Positions 7,593-19,139 of a DNA stretch of 64,000 nt are shown here, one piece after another. Made by a program: the position numbers and the translations under genes. The notes beneath the pieces are model-generated. The model searched no databases, was not told where the DNA came from, and worked only from the letters and a program-made list of their open reading frames with translations. Origin of the DNA: Aggregatibacter actinomycetemcomitans (lineage in GTDB: Bacteria > Pseudomonadota > Gammaproteobacteria > Enterobacterales > Pasteurellaceae); assembly GCA_017160915.1 (NCBI GenBank), contig JACAWG010000078.1, positions 37,376-101,375 of the forward strand. Reading direction: 5' to 3'. Within the stretch, counting starts at the first letter, position 1. Every line of letters starts with the position of its first letter.

Positions 7593-8339
7593 CTAACCTA
7601 ATAATTCTTGATAGATTCTCAAATTTACCTCTTTAAATACATTAAACACCACACGCATTTCCGGATTTTCCGCCAGAAATTCACGTACGGTTTGCACCGC
7701 AATTTCTGCGGCAAGTTGGTTTGGAAAGCGAAACTCGCCTGTGCTGATACAGCAAAAAGCAACGGATTTTAGACCGCTTGCTTTCGCCAATTCCAAGCAA
7801 GAGCGGTAGCAATCGGCGAGCAAAGTGCGGTCGGTTTCGCGGACGTTTTCGTAGATAATCGGTCCGACCGTATGCAGCACAAATTTTGAAGGTAGGTTAA
7901 ACGCAGGCGTGATTTTTGCTTTGCCTGTGGCTTCCAATTCGCCTTGTTTTTCCATCAGCTCAAAACAGGCTTGACGCAGTTGCAAGCCTGCGGCGGAATG
8001 AATGGCGTTGTCGATACAGGCGTGCAACGGGTGGAAACAACCGAGCAGCTGGCTGTTGGCGGCATTGACGATAGCATCGACGGCTAATCGGGTGATGTCG
8101 CCTTGCCAGAGGTAAATTTGCGGTTCGATGGGCGTGAGATCGGCTAAATCCACTACGCCTTTTTTCTGGGCTTCCTCTTGTAATAATTCATCTTGCACTG
8201 CCCAATATTCGGCAGGAATGGGATCCTGCGGATTATGGACGTTCATCACCGCCCGTAACAGTTGGCGCTGGTCTTCGGGGTTTTGTGGAATATCCAAATC
8301 GGGGCGGAGGCAATGGATAAGGAATTTGAGGTTGTGCAT
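7593..8339 (-). CDS. Zinc-dependent macrodomain ADP-ribosyl hydrolase (SirTM-associated type)
   Basis: A 248-residue protein. A helical N-terminal extension of about 70 residues precedes a macrodomain with GDITRLAVDAIVNAAN (80-95). Then comes the zinc signature GCFHPLHACID with Cys101, His106 and Cys108, which is specific to the macrodomains found beside class M sirtuins in Staphylococcus and Streptococcus. HTVGPII and CISTGEFRFP are the phosphate and substrate loops. These enzymes remove mono-ADP-ribose from proteins modified by the partner sirtuin. The sirtuin gene lies upstream on the same strand, separated by a 284-base repeat region. It is not a DarG-type antitoxin by motif. Confidence 0.9.
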   Translation of the reverse strand: MHNLKFLIHCLRPDLDIPQNPEDQRQLLRAVMNVHNPQDPIPAEYWAVQDELLQEEAQKKGVVDLADLTPIEPQIYLWQGDITRLAVDAIVNAANSQLLGCFHPLHACIDNAIHSAAGLQLRQACFELMEKQGELEATGKAKITPAFNLPSKFVLHTVGPIIYENVRETDRTLLADCYRSCLELAKASGLKSVAFCCISTGEFRFPNQLAAEIAVQTVREFLAENPEMRVVFNVFKEVNLRIYQELLG

Positions 8340-8386
8340 AGCATTTTCCTTTGATTATTTCTATTATGAGCGTTGATTTATTCTGC

Positions 8387-8542
8387 TAAATCTCCCCTAA
8401 CCCCTCTTTGCTAAAGAGGGGAATATAACGAGTAGATTTAAATTTTATCTTTCTTCTTAAACATCATAGTCAATGAGCCAGTTGATATTAATTCTATAAA
8501 GAAAGTCCCCCTCTTTAGCAAAGAGGGGTTAGGGGAGATTTA
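8387..8542. mobile_element. MITE-like element with 35-bp perfect terminal inverted repeats
   Basis: The segments 8387-8421 and 8508-8542 are exact 35-base reverse complements, each beginning TAAATCTCCCCTAA. Each arm also contains its own palindrome, CCCCTCTTTGC / GCTAAAGAGGGG-like. The 86-base interior is AT-rich and non-coding. The outermost TA on each side could be a duplicated TA target, as in IS630/Tc1-type MITEs. It sits between the sirtuin and macrodomain genes of one operon. Confidence 0.7.
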
Positions 8543-8554
8543 CTCGCTTCGCTC

Positions 8555-8599
8555 GCACTTCGTGCCGTTGCTAAAGCAACGTTCAAACGCAAGCGTTTG
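8555..8599. repeat. String of three short hairpins
   Basis: Contiguous palindromes GCAC-TTC-GTGC (8555-8565), CGTTGC-TAAA-GCAACG (8566-8581) and CAAACGC-AA-GCGTTTG (8584-8599) directly follow the MITE-like element. Same architecture as 14-62, with loops of 2-4 bases and almost no spacing. The frame is non-coding. Confidence 0.55.
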
Positions 8600-8623
8600 T
8601 GGCAGAAGCAAAAACGAAGAAAA

Positions 8624-9472
8624 TTATTTAATCAATAAAGAATGAATTACATCATTCATCTCTTCCCTAAACGCCACCGTCCGCCCTGCCGTTTCTTCAA
8701 ACCCTTCAGGTTCATCACGATTTAACCTCACCAACAAGCCATTCGGGTTGTGGTACACCATCTGCTCGAACGGATAGCGGATAATGGTTGGGGTGTTGAA
8801 ACCCACGCCCAGTTCCAAATAGACGGTTTCGCCCTGCAAGGCTTGTTGGGCAAATTCGGCGTAGCGGGCTTGGGCGGTGTGCCAGTCGGCATTTTCGACA
8901 AAATTGCCGTCAATGCGTAGGTGCATTGCCATTTCTCCGCCGCATTTCGGGCAATGCGGCACAAGTGCGGTCGGAATTTCCAGTGTTTTTTCATCGGTTG
9001 TAGCCCGCCATTGTTTCACCAGTTCTTCATTACTGTACAAACCATCGTGGCAGGCGTTTTTGCATTGCAACTTGCAGTAATCACCTTGCATCGCAAACAG
9101 CCGTTCGTGGGCGAAGCCTGCTTTTTCAAATTGCCCGTCCACGTTGGTGGTCAGCACAAAATAGTTTTTGTCTTTCACCAATTCAAACAATGCGCGATAA
9201 AGCGGAAATGCCTCGGGCTGCCAGCGGTTATGCCAAACGTGATTTGCCCAATACGCCCATTTTTGCTCGGGCTTGGCGAACGGGTAGAAGCCTGCGGAAT
9301 ACATATCTGTCATGCCATATTTTTTGATGAACGGTTGAAAATTTTCCTCAAAACGCTTGCCGCTGTAAGTCAGCCCTGCGGCAGCAGAAAAGCCTGCGCC
9401 TGCACCAATTAAAACAAATTTTGCATTTTGAAGGGCGGATTTGACCGCTTGTAATCGGGTTTCAAAGGTCAT
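8624..9472 (-). CDS. Class M sirtuin (SirTM), protein ADP-ribosyltransferase
   Basis: A 282-residue Sir2-fold protein. The NAD loop is GAGAGFSAAAGL (23-34), and TTNVDGQFEKAG (108-119) is the second NAD motif. Zinc-type cysteines appear as Cys133, Cys137, Cys141 and a CPKC pair. The canonical catalytic HG motif is replaced by QG (Gln129-Gly130), the hallmark of SirTM enzymes, which transfer ADP-ribose to proteins instead of deacylating. The gene overlaps the upstream 131-residue gene by four bases (ATGA). In Gram-positive operons the target is a lipoylated GcvH-like protein; no such gene or lipoate ligase is visible here, so the target is open. Confidence 0.9.
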   Translation of the reverse strand: MTFETRLQAVKSALQNAKFVLIGAGAGFSAAAGLTYSGKRFEENFQPFIKKYGMTDMYSAGFYPFAKPEQKWAYWANHVWHNRWQPEAFPLYRALFELVKDKNYFVLTTNVDGQFEKAGFAHERLFAMQGDYCKLQCKNACHDGLYSNEELVKQWRATTDEKTLEIPTALVPHCPKCGGEMAMHLRIDGNFVENADWHTAQARYAEFAQQALQGETVYLELGVGFNTPTIIRYPFEQMVYHNPNGLLVRLNRDEPEGFEETAGRTVAFREEMNDVIHSLLIK

Positions 9473-9864
9473 TTTTTCTCCTTGTTGTAGGCAATCGGGG
9501 CAATCATCTGCTCAAATTCGGCAATCCCCACGGGAAATTCGCTTTTAATCAACCGCACTTTGTTGAGTTGGCGAACGAGCTTCATGGTGCAATCCTCAAA
9601 ACGCAGCACGACGGTGTAGAAATCGAAAAAATCGTAAGTGCTTTCCAACAGGTTCGCCTGATTTTGCAAGGCGGGCACAATGTTGAAATAGCCGTGAATC
9701 GCCGCTTGGCTATCACGAAATTCCACTTCTTCAATATAAAAAGCGTGCGAGCCGAGGGTGACATTTTGGGCAAATTTAAATGTGCCGAGTTGAATGATAT
9801 GTGGGCGGTAGCGGAGTGCGAGGTAAAAAATCAGGCATAGAAAGGTGAAGATGATGAAAAGCAT
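9469..9864 (-). CDS. Unrecognised membrane-anchored protein of the SirTM operon
   Basis: A 131-residue protein with one N-terminal hydrophobic segment (about residues 1-18, LFIIFTFLCLIFYLAL) and a soluble remainder of mixed alpha/beta character. No motif is recognised. The stop overlaps the SirTM start as ATGA, implying coupled translation and a linked role. It might be an anchor or a target for the sirtuin, but nothing in the sequence proves it. Confidence 0.65.
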   Translation of the reverse strand: MLFIIFTFLCLIFYLALRYRPHIIQLGTFKFAQNVTLGSHAFYIEEVEFRDSQAAIHGYFNIVPALQNQANLLESTYDFFDFYTVVLRFEDCTMKLVRQLNKVRLIKSEFPVGIAEFEQMIAPIAYNKEKK

Positions 9865-9883
9865 ATTCTCTCCTCGTTTATAT

Positions 9884-9944
9884 GTAGGAACGGGGTTTAT
9901 CCCCGTCCGTTTGTTTTTTGGACAGGGATAAACCCTGTCTCTAC
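9884..9944. repeat. Palindromic GTAGGRRCGGGG intergenic repeat
   Basis: Arms 9884-9908 and 9920-9944 are imperfect 25-base reverse complements (about four mismatches), starting GTAGGAACGGGG and ending CCCTGTCTCTAC. The design is the same as 22833-22902: GTAG, a G-rich block, an inner C-rich block and a mirror copy. It lies between qorB and the gene at 9864. Confidence 0.6.
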
Positions 9945-9966
9945 GATGCGGAGAGGCTATGCTTGC

Positions 9967-10812
9967 TTATAAAGCCTGTTTCACCGCCACATCTAACCCT
10001 GCCGTTGGGCGACCGAGCAATTTCTCAAGGGTTTTGCCTTCTGAGAATAATGCGCCGTTTGAGGCATCTACGTCCCATTCTGCAATTAAACCTGCAAAGC
10101 CGGCGTCTAATCCCGCTTGTACAAGGGCTGCGGCGTAATCTTCGGCAGGAAGATCTACGTAAGGAATCTCTTTGCCTGTTTGTTTACTGATTTCTGCGGC
10201 TAAATCCGCTAATGTCCAACTGGTTGAGCCGGCGAGTTCGTAAGTTTTGTTGTCGTGACCTTCGCTTAACGCCACATTCACCGCTGCTTCAGCAAGTTCT
10301 GCACGAAGTGCGGATGAAATACGACCATTTTTTGCAGAACCGTAAAGGGCATTATTTGCAATCGCCGCCGGGACAGAGCCTGTGTAATTTTCGGTGTACC
10401 AGCCGTTGCGTAAAATGGTGTAAGCAATACCTGATGCTTTTAATGCCGCTTCGGTTTCAACGTGCTCGCCAGCAAGGGATTTCACGGTATTGTCGTTGGT
10501 TGCGCCTAACAAGCTGGTGTAAATAATGTGCTTCACACCGGCTTTTTTCGCAGCTTCAATCACGTTGTTGTGTTGTGCAAAACGTTGTCCGATTTCGTTA
10601 CTTGATACTAAAATTAAGGTATCTACGCCTTGCAACGCTTCCGCTTGACCTTCCACTTTTGAATAATCAAATTTGCGGGCTTCTACGCCTGAAATTTTTT
10701 CCGGGGAACGCACAAGAGCGATAACGTTGGCGTTTTTTGCTTTTAATAAATCTAATGCGATGGCACCGAATTGGCCTGTTGCACCTGTGATAGCGATAGT
10801 TTTGTTTGTCAT
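9967..10812 (-). CDS. qorB: NAD(P)H:quinone oxidoreductase QorB (NmrA/SDR family)
   Basis: A 281-residue atypical short-chain dehydrogenase with the nucleotide loop GATGQFG (10-16). It aligns well from memory with E. coli QorB (YtfG), including the EIGQRFAQHNNVI segment and RNGWYTENY. It reduces quinones with NAD(P)H. The start at 10812 follows a GAGGAA ribosome binding site; the longer frame from 10875 lacks one and would cross the operator. It is divergent from the HxlR regulator, as ytfG is from ytfH in E. coli. Downstream on the same strand are the membrane protein, SirTM and macrodomain genes, perhaps co-transcribed. Confidence 0.88.
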   Translation of the reverse strand: MTNKTIAITGATGQFGAIALDLLKAKNANVIALVRSPEKISGVEARKFDYSKVEGQAEALQGVDTLILVSSNEIGQRFAQHNNVIEAAKKAGVKHIIYTSLLGATNDNTVKSLAGEHVETEAALKASGIAYTILRNGWYTENYTGSVPAAIANNALYGSAKNGRISSALRAELAEAAVNVALSEGHDNKTYELAGSTSWTLADLAAEISKQTGKEIPYVDLPAEDYAAALVQAGLDAGFAGLIAEWDVDASNGALFSEGKTLEKLLGRPTAGLDVAVKQAL

Positions 10813-10895
10813 GTTGTTTTCCTCTTCGTGTTGGGATGGTTGACCGTATTGGTTGATGGCGACTATAATAATCACATTACTTACTTTTGAGAAGT

Positions 10896-10913
10896 ACTTA
10901 CATAAACGTAAGT
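10896..10913. promoter_or_regulatory. Candidate QorR operator
   Basis: A perfect dyad ACTTAC-ATAAAC-GTAAGT lies in the qorB-qorR divergent region. Further GTAAGT-like half sites occur nearby (AAGTACTTAC, ATTACTTAC, 10876-10901). This spacing and clustering suit a winged-helix HxlR dimer that controls both divergent promoters. Confidence 0.55.
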
Positions 10914-10966
10914 TTTGGAAAGTTTTAAAATTTATTTTTAATTAATTGATTTTTAAGGAAATAAAA

Positions 10967-11329
10967 ATGGAAAATATTCTTGACCGTGGCAATGTTTTGG
11001 CTTCGGCTTGTCCTTCACGCCAAATATTACAGCATTTAACCAGCCGTTGGGGCGCGTTGGTGTTGGTGAGTCTGCATTCCGGTACCAAACGTTTTAGTGA
11101 ATTGCGCCGCGCTATTGACGGTGTGAGTGAGCGAATGCTGACGAAGACCTTACAGGAATTGGAAGCGGACGGTATGTTAGTTCGCAAATCCTATAACACC
11201 GTGCCACCGCAGGTGGATTATACGCTGACGGAATTTGGTTCGGAGGCGTCAAATAAAATGTTTGAATTGGTGGATTGGCTGGAAAGTAATTTGAGCGGGA
11301 TTTTGCAGCAACAAGCGAAAAATGCATAG
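10967..11329 (+). CDS. qorR: HxlR-family redox-type regulator (QorR/YtfH-like)
   Basis: A 120-residue winged-helix protein of the HxlR family. The conserved N-terminal Cys (ACPSR, Cys15) matches the redox-sensing cysteine of YodB and QorR-type members. The recognition helix region includes [18 protein letters not shown]. The start at 10967 has AAGGA at 10955-10959. It is divergent from qorB, matching the E. coli ytfH-ytfG arrangement, and presumably represses qorB and itself until the cysteine is oxidised or modified. A USS-like hairpin lies just after the stop. Confidence 0.88.
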   Translation: MENILDRGNVLASACPSRQILQHLTSRWGALVLVSLHSGTKRFSELRRAIDGVSERMLTKTLQELEADGMLVRKSYNTVPPQVDYTLTEFGSEASNKMFELVDWLESNLSGILQQQAKNA

Positions 11330-11368
11330 AATACTGACCGCACTTTCAAGTAGAATGTGCGGTATTCT
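11328..11368 (+). terminator. Degenerate USS hairpin after qorR
   Basis: ACCGCACTTTC (11337-11347) and GAATGTGCGGT (11353-11363) pair with one mismatch across a 5-base loop. Flanking AGAATAC and ATTCT extend the stem with a bulge. No long T-run follows, so termination would be partial before rsmG. Confidence 0.45.
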
Positions 11369-11387
11369 TAAAAAGAGTATCTCATCA

Positions 11388-12005
11388 ATGAAAGCTAAAT
11401 TAGACAGCCTCCTTGCACAAGCAAAGATTCAACCAAGCGATCAACAAAAACAGCAATTGATCGACCTCGTCAATTTATTAAACAAATGGAATAAAGCCTA
11501 TAATTTAACCTCCGTGCGCGATCCGCAAGACATGTTGGTGAAACATATTTTGGATAGCCTCGTGGTTAGCCCTTATTTACAAGGCGATCGTTTTATTGAT
11601 GTAGGTACCGGTCCGGGCTTGCCCGGCTTGCCGTTGGCGATTATTAACCCCGATAAGCGGTTTGTGTTGTTGGATAGCCTGGGCAAGCGTATCAGCTTTA
11701 TTCGTAATGCGGTGAGTGAGTTGGGACTAACAAACGTTACGCCGGTTTTAAGCCGTGTGGAAGAATATCAACCGGAAGAAAAATTCGACGGCGTATTAAG
11801 CCGTGCTTTCGCTTCCTTAAAAGACATGACCGAATGGTGCCGGCATTTACCCAAACCAGATGGTCTGTTTTATGCGTTAAAAGGTATTTATCAGCAGGAA
11901 GAAGCTCAAAATTTAAGTGATCAATTTCATATTGAAAACGTCATTCCTCTTAAGGTTCCAACGCTTATTGGTGAACGACATTTAGTACTTTTGACGAAAA
12001 AGTAA
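11388..12005 (+). CDS. rsmG: 16S rRNA (guanine-527-N7)-methyltransferase
   Basis: A 205-residue SAM-dependent methyltransferase (GidB) that modifies G527 in the 530 loop of 16S rRNA. The SAM motif [13 protein letters not shown] begins at residue 72. [14 protein letters not shown] (33-46) and [10 protein letters not shown] are typical family blocks. The start at 11388 matches E. coli RsmG; an in-frame ATG at 11322 overlaps the end of qorR and is rejected. In related genomes rsmG directly follows mnmG; here 6.5 kb intervene. The atp operon follows. Confidence 0.95.
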   Translation: MKAKLDSLLAQAKIQPSDQQKQQLIDLVNLLNKWNKAYNLTSVRDPQDMLVKHILDSLVVSPYLQGDRFIDVGTGPGLPGLPLAIINPDKRFVLLDSLGKRISFIRNAVSELGLTNVTPVLSRVEEYQPEEKFDGVLSRAFASLKDMTEWCRHLPKPDGLFYALKGIYQQEEAQNLSDQFHIENVIPLKVPTLIGERHLVLLTKK

Positions 12006-12067
12006 ATTTTTTGTTAATTATTTTTTGAAATTGTGATTCATTTAACGTTTTTTTAAGCGCTTTTGAG

Positions 12068-12095
12068 TTGAATCTCATTTTTTCAAGGGTATAAT
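12068..12095 (+). promoter_or_regulatory. Promoter of the atp operon
   Basis: TTGAAT (12068-12073) and a perfect TATAAT (12090-12095) are separated by 16 bases, 27 bases before the atpI start codon. It lies in an AT-rich stretch between rsmG and atpI. Confidence 0.65.
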
Positions 12096-12122
12096 TGCTC
12101 CGTTTTAAGGTTTAAAAAAGTT

Positions 12123-12500
12123 ATGTCCAGAGTTTTAGCACAAGCCCGAGCCAAATATAAAAAATCCATTTACATTGAATTTTTCGTCGGTCTTGTTTTA
12201 AGCTCTATTATTGCGTTGTTAGCCAATACCCAAAGTGCGGTCGATTTCTGCTTAGGATTTTTTGCCGCGTTTATACCTTTTTCTATCTTTGTGTATGTTG
12301 TTTTTTATCGCAATCAGGATTTATCAAAAAAATTAACCGCACTTTATCGCGGTGAAGCCATTAAATTCGTATTGACGATTTTACTGATTATTTTTTCGTT
12401 TAAATGGCTTTCGGTAACATATTTTATTGTTTTCTTTACAGGTTTTTTTGCAGCATTAATGCTAAATAATATCATCCCATTTTTGCTGAATAGGTCTTAA
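12123..12500 (+). CDS. atpI: ATP synthase assembly protein I
   Basis: A 125-residue hydrophobic protein with about four membrane segments at the head of the atp operon. AtpI is not an enzyme subunit; it helps c-ring assembly and stability. Sequence conservation in the family is low, so the call rests on position, size and topology. Two uptake signals in opposite orientation lie inside the gene (near 12233 and 12338), a high density for such a short coding sequence. Confidence 0.88.
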   Translation: MSRVLAQARAKYKKSIYIEFFVGLVLSSIIALLANTQSAVDFCLGFFAAFIPFSIFVYVVFYRNQDLSKKLTALYRGEAIKFVLTILLIIFSFKWLSVTYFIVFFTGFFAALMLNNIIPFLLNRS

Positions 12501-13313
<813 letters not shown>

Positions 13314-13348
13314 TTTTTTATTAACCGGCTCTAGGGCTAAAAACTTAA

Positions 13349-13621
<273 letters not shown>

Positions 13622-13670
13622 TCACCTTATTTGCTTATCAACGTGAAGCAAGCAGATTAAGGAGGACGTT

Positions 13671-14141
13671 GTGAATTTAAATGCAACATTAATTGGTCAG
13701 CTCATTTCATTCGCGCTATTTGTATGGTTCTGTATGAAATTTGTTTGGCCGCCAATTATTAAGGCAATTGAAACGCGTCAAAGCCAAATTGCAAATGCTT
13801 TAGCTTCGGCGGAAGCGGCAAAAAAAGAACAAGCGGATACCAAAGCCCTTGTTGAACAAGAAATTTCTAAAGCCAAAATTCAGGCACAGGAAATTTTGGA
13901 TGCTGCCAATAAACGTCGTAACGAAGTATTGGACGAAGTTAAAAACGAAGCTGAAGAACTTAAAGCGAAAATTATTGAACAAGGCTATGCGGAAGTAGAA
14001 GCCGAACGTAAACGTGTTCAAGAAGAATTGCGTGTTAAAGTGGCGTCTTTGGCTGTTGCCGGTGCAGAAAAAATTGTGGGTCGTTCTATTGATGAAGCGG
14101 CAAACAATGACATTATTGATAAATTAGTTGCAGAACTATAA
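13671..14141 (+). CDS. atpF: ATP synthase F0 subunit b
   Basis: A 156-residue peripheral stalk subunit. It has an N-terminal membrane helix ([20 protein letters not shown]) followed by a long, highly charged Ala/Glu/Lys coiled coil and a C-terminal delta-binding end. The start codon is GTG at 13671 with a perfect AAGGAGG at 13659-13665. The length equals the E. coli protein. Confidence 0.96.
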   Translation: MNLNATLIGQLISFALFVWFCMKFVWPPIIKAIETRQSQIANALASAEAAKKEQADTKALVEQEISKAKIQAQEILDAANKRRNEVLDEVKNEAEELKAKIIEQGYAEVEAERKRVQEELRVKVASLAVAGAEKIVGRSIDEAANNDIIDKLVAEL

Positions 14142-14154
14142 GAAGGTTGAGCTT

Positions 14155-14703
14155 ATGTCAGAATTAACTACCATAGCTCGCCCTTATGCGAAAGCAGCAT
14201 TTGATTTTGCCGTAGAACAGCGTTCGGTTGACAAAAGTGCGGTGGAAAAATGGGGAGAAATGTTAGGTTTTCTTGCTGAAGTGGTTGAAAACGACACCAT
14301 GAAAGATTTCTTAACAAGCTCTTTTTCCGCACAGAAACTGGCGGATACGGTGATCGCAATTTGTGGTGAACAAATAGATCAATATGGGCAAAATTTGATT
14401 CGGTTAATGGCTGAAAATAAGCGTTTAACTGTCCTTCCGGCAGTATTCAAAGAATTCCAACATTATGTTGAGGAATATAACGCAATTACGGAAGTTCAGG
14501 TCACCTCAGCTCAACCATTAAGTGTCGCGCAACAAGAAAAAATTGCTGCCGCAATGGAAAAGAAATTAGCCCGTAAAATTAAGTTAAATTGCAACATTGA
14601 TAACTCACTGATCGCCGGGGTTATCATTCGTACAGATGATTTTGTGATTGACGGAAGTAGCCGTGGGCAACTTACCCGTCTGGCAAATGAGTTGCAATTA
14701 TAA
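14155..14703 (+). CDS. atpH: ATP synthase F1 subunit delta
   Basis: A 182-residue subunit linking the b stalk to the top of the alpha3beta3 head. The N-terminal [11 protein letters not shown] and the C-terminal [26 protein letters not shown] blocks are the family signature. The start at 14155 follows AGAAGGTTGAG. An internal USS lies near 14234. Confidence 0.96.
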   Translation: MSELTTIARPYAKAAFDFAVEQRSVDKSAVEKWGEMLGFLAEVVENDTMKDFLTSSFSAQKLADTVIAICGEQIDQYGQNLIRLMAENKRLTVLPAVFKEFQHYVEEYNAITEVQVTSAQPLSVAQQEKIAAAMEKKLARKIKLNCNIDNSLIAGVIIRTDDFVIDGSSRGQLTRLANELQL

Positions 14704-14715
14704 GAGGATTAGAAG

Positions 14716-16257
14716 ATGCAACTAAATTCAACTGAAATTAGTGAATTAATAAAAAAACGCATTGCCCAGTTTAATGTAGAAAGCGAAGCGCGTAATACGG
14801 GAACAATCGTTTCAGTCAGCGATGGTATCATCCGTATTCACGGTTTAAGTGAAGTGATGCAAGGTGAGATGATTGCATTACCGGGAAATCGCTACGCAAT
14901 GGCATTAAACTTAGAAAGAGATTCTGTTGGTGCAGTGGTAATGGGTCCTTACGCCGATCTTGCGGAAGGGATGGAAGTACAGTGTACCGGTCGTATTCTT
15001 GAAGTGCCGGTAGGTCGTGGTTTATTGGGTCGTGTGGTAAACACGCTTGGTCAACCGATTGACGGTAAAGGTGAAATTGAAAATGACGGTTTTTCTCCAA
15101 TTGAAGTCATTGCACCGGGTGTAATTGAACGTAAATCCGTTGATCAACCTGTTCAAACCGGTTATAAAGCCGTTGACTCCATGGTGCCAATCGGTCGTGG
15201 ACAACGTGAATTGATTATCGGTGACCGTCAAACCGGTAAAACCGCATTGGCTATCGATGCTATCATCAACCAACGTAATTCCGGTATTAAATGTATTTAT
15301 GTTGCAATCGGTCAAAAAGCATCAACCATTGCCAACGTAGTACGTAAGTTAGAAGAGCATGGCGCGTTAGCCAATACTATCGTGGTTGCCGCTTCTGCTT
15401 CCGAATCTGCCGCATTACAATATTTAGCCCCTTATGCCGGTTGTGCAATGGGTGAATATTTCCGTGATCGCGGTGAAGATGCGTTAATCGTTTACGATGA
15501 TCTTTCCAAACAAGCGGTTGCTTATCGTCAAATTTCCTTATTATTACGTCGTCCGCCGGGTCGTGAAGCTTATCCGGGTGACGTATTCTATTTACACTCA
15601 CGCTTACTTGAGCGTGCTTCCCGTGTAAATGAAGAATATGTAGAAAAATTTACTAACGGCGAAGTAAAAGGTAAAACCGGTTCTTTAACCGCACTTCCGA
15701 TTATCGAAACACAAGCGGGTGACGTTTCCGCGTTCGTTCCAACCAACGTAATTTCGATTACCGACGGTCAGATTTTCTTGGAATCCAACCTATTTAACTC
15801 CGGTATTCGTCCTGCGGTAAACCCGGGTATTTCGGTTTCCCGTGTAGGTGGTTCGGCACAAACTAAAGTTATCAAAAAATTAGCCGGTGGTATTCGTACC
15901 GCGCTTGCGCAATATCGTGAATTGGCGGCGTTTGCGCAGTTTGCATCCGATCTTGATGATGCAACCCGTAAACAACTTTCTCACGGTGAAAAAGTAACCG
16001 AATTGCTAAAACAAAAACAATTTGCGCCACTTTCCGTTGCAGAACAAGCCGTTGTGTTATTTGCTGTTGAGTTCGGTTATTTAGACGATGTGGAATTATC
16101 AAAAATTGCAAGTTTTGAGACCGCACTTTTAGATTATGCAAATCGTAATTATGCCGAGTTTATGCAAGAACTGACCAAAACCGGTAACTATAATGACGAA
16201 ATCAAAGATACGTTAAAAGGTATTTTAGATAGTTTCAAAGCTAACAGTGCTTGGTAG
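14716..16257 (+). CDS. atpA: ATP synthase F1 subunit alpha
   Basis: A 513-residue regulatory nucleotide-binding subunit, same length as in E. coli. The Walker A loop GDRQTGKT is present, with the usual [17 protein letters not shown] block. [14 protein letters not shown] forms part of the C-terminal helical domain. Internal uptake signals occur near 15689 and 16120. Confidence 0.98.
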   Translation: MQLNSTEISELIKKRIAQFNVESEARNTGTIVSVSDGIIRIHGLSEVMQGEMIALPGNRYAMALNLERDSVGAVVMGPYADLAEGMEVQCTGRILEVPVGRGLLGRVVNTLGQPIDGKGEIENDGFSPIEVIAPGVIERKSVDQPVQTGYKAVDSMVPIGRGQRELIIGDRQTGKTALAIDAIINQRNSGIKCIYVAIGQKASTIANVVRKLEEHGALANTIVVAASASESAALQYLAPYAGCAMGEYFRDRGEDALIVYDDLSKQAVAYRQISLLLRRPPGREAYPGDVFYLHSRLLERASRVNEEYVEKFTNGEVKGKTGSLTALPIIETQAGDVSAFVPTNVISITDGQIFLESNLFNSGIRPAVNPGISVSRVGGSAQTKVIKKLAGGIRTALAQYRELAAFAQFASDLDDATRKQLSHGEKVTELLKQKQFAPLSVAEQAVVLFAVEFGYLDDVELSKIASFETALLDYANRNYAEFMQELTKTGNYNDEIKDTLKGILDSFKANSAW

Positions 16258-16272
16258 TAACGGAGAAACAAG

Positions 16273-18532
<2,260 letters not shown>

Positions 18533-18573
18533 TCACTTCAAGCTGATGCATATCAAACTTGAAGGAGAAAAAC

Positions 18574-19002
18574 ATGGCAACATTTAATTTAACAGTGGTA
18601 AGTGCAGAACAACAAATCTTTTCCGGCAACGTGAAAAGCGTTCAAGCGACCGGTATTGAAGGCGAGCTCGGCGTTTTACCGGGCCACGCCCCGTTACTAA
18701 CGGCAATCAAGCCGGGTATTGTTAAGCTGACGTTGGAAAATGATAGCGAAGAAGTTATCTATGTTTCCGGTGGTTTCTTAGAAGTGCAACCGACCGTGGT
18801 TACCGTCCTTGCGGATGTCGCCATTCGAGGTCAAGAACTTGACAGCGAACGCATTCTTGCCGCGAAGAAACGTGCCGAAGAAAACATTCGTCAGCACCAC
18901 CACGATGCGGATTACGAAGTGTTAATGTCCAAACTTTCTAAAGAGTTGGCAAAACTTCGCGCTTACGAACTGACAGAACAATTAGTGAAATCTAAACGCT
19001 AA
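18574..19002 (+). CDS. atpC: ATP synthase F1 subunit epsilon
   Basis: A 142-residue subunit with an N-terminal beta sandwich ([35 protein letters not shown]) and a C-terminal helical pair that acts as an intrinsic inhibitor. The start at 18574 follows GAAGGAG at 18561-18567. It is the last gene of the operon and is closed by a strong terminator. Confidence 0.97.
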   Translation: MATFNLTVVSAEQQIFSGNVKSVQATGIEGELGVLPGHAPLLTAIKPGIVKLTLENDSEEVIYVSGGFLEVQPTVVTVLADVAIRGQELDSERILAAKKRAEENIRQHHHDADYEVLMSKLSKELAKLRAYELTEQLVKSKR

Positions 19003-19018
19003 TTTGTTTTCCCGCACT

Positions 19019-19060
19019 AAAATCTGCATTTGGGAAGTGATTCCTGAATGCAGATTTTTT
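19019..19060 (+). terminator. atp operon terminator
   Basis: AAAATCTGCATT (19019-19030) pairs with AATGCAGATTTT (19047-19058). An inner GGAA/TTCC extends the stem, and a T-run follows. No USS is involved. Confidence 0.85.
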
Positions 19061-19090
19061 ATTTCTTAAGTTAAGCCGCTTACACAAAAA

Positions 19091-19119
19091 ACCGCACTTA
19101 ACCCGGGGTAAAGTGCGGT
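19091..19119 (-). terminator. USS-pair terminator of the fuc operon
   Basis: ACCGCACTT (19091-19099) and AAGTGCGGT (19111-19119) frame an inner AACCCGGGGTA segment that is itself nearly palindromic. On the minus strand a T-run follows. It lies 21 bases beyond the fucO stop codon. Confidence 0.75.
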
Positions 19120-19139
19120 CAATTTTTAAAGTGTTTTTA

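Noticed and set aside
7593-8339. Macrodomain as the DarG antitoxin of the nearby DarT-like toxin
   Set aside because: It is on the opposite strand and has the zinc GCF-P-H-C motif specific to SirTM partners. The NADAR-like gene is the better antitoxin candidate.
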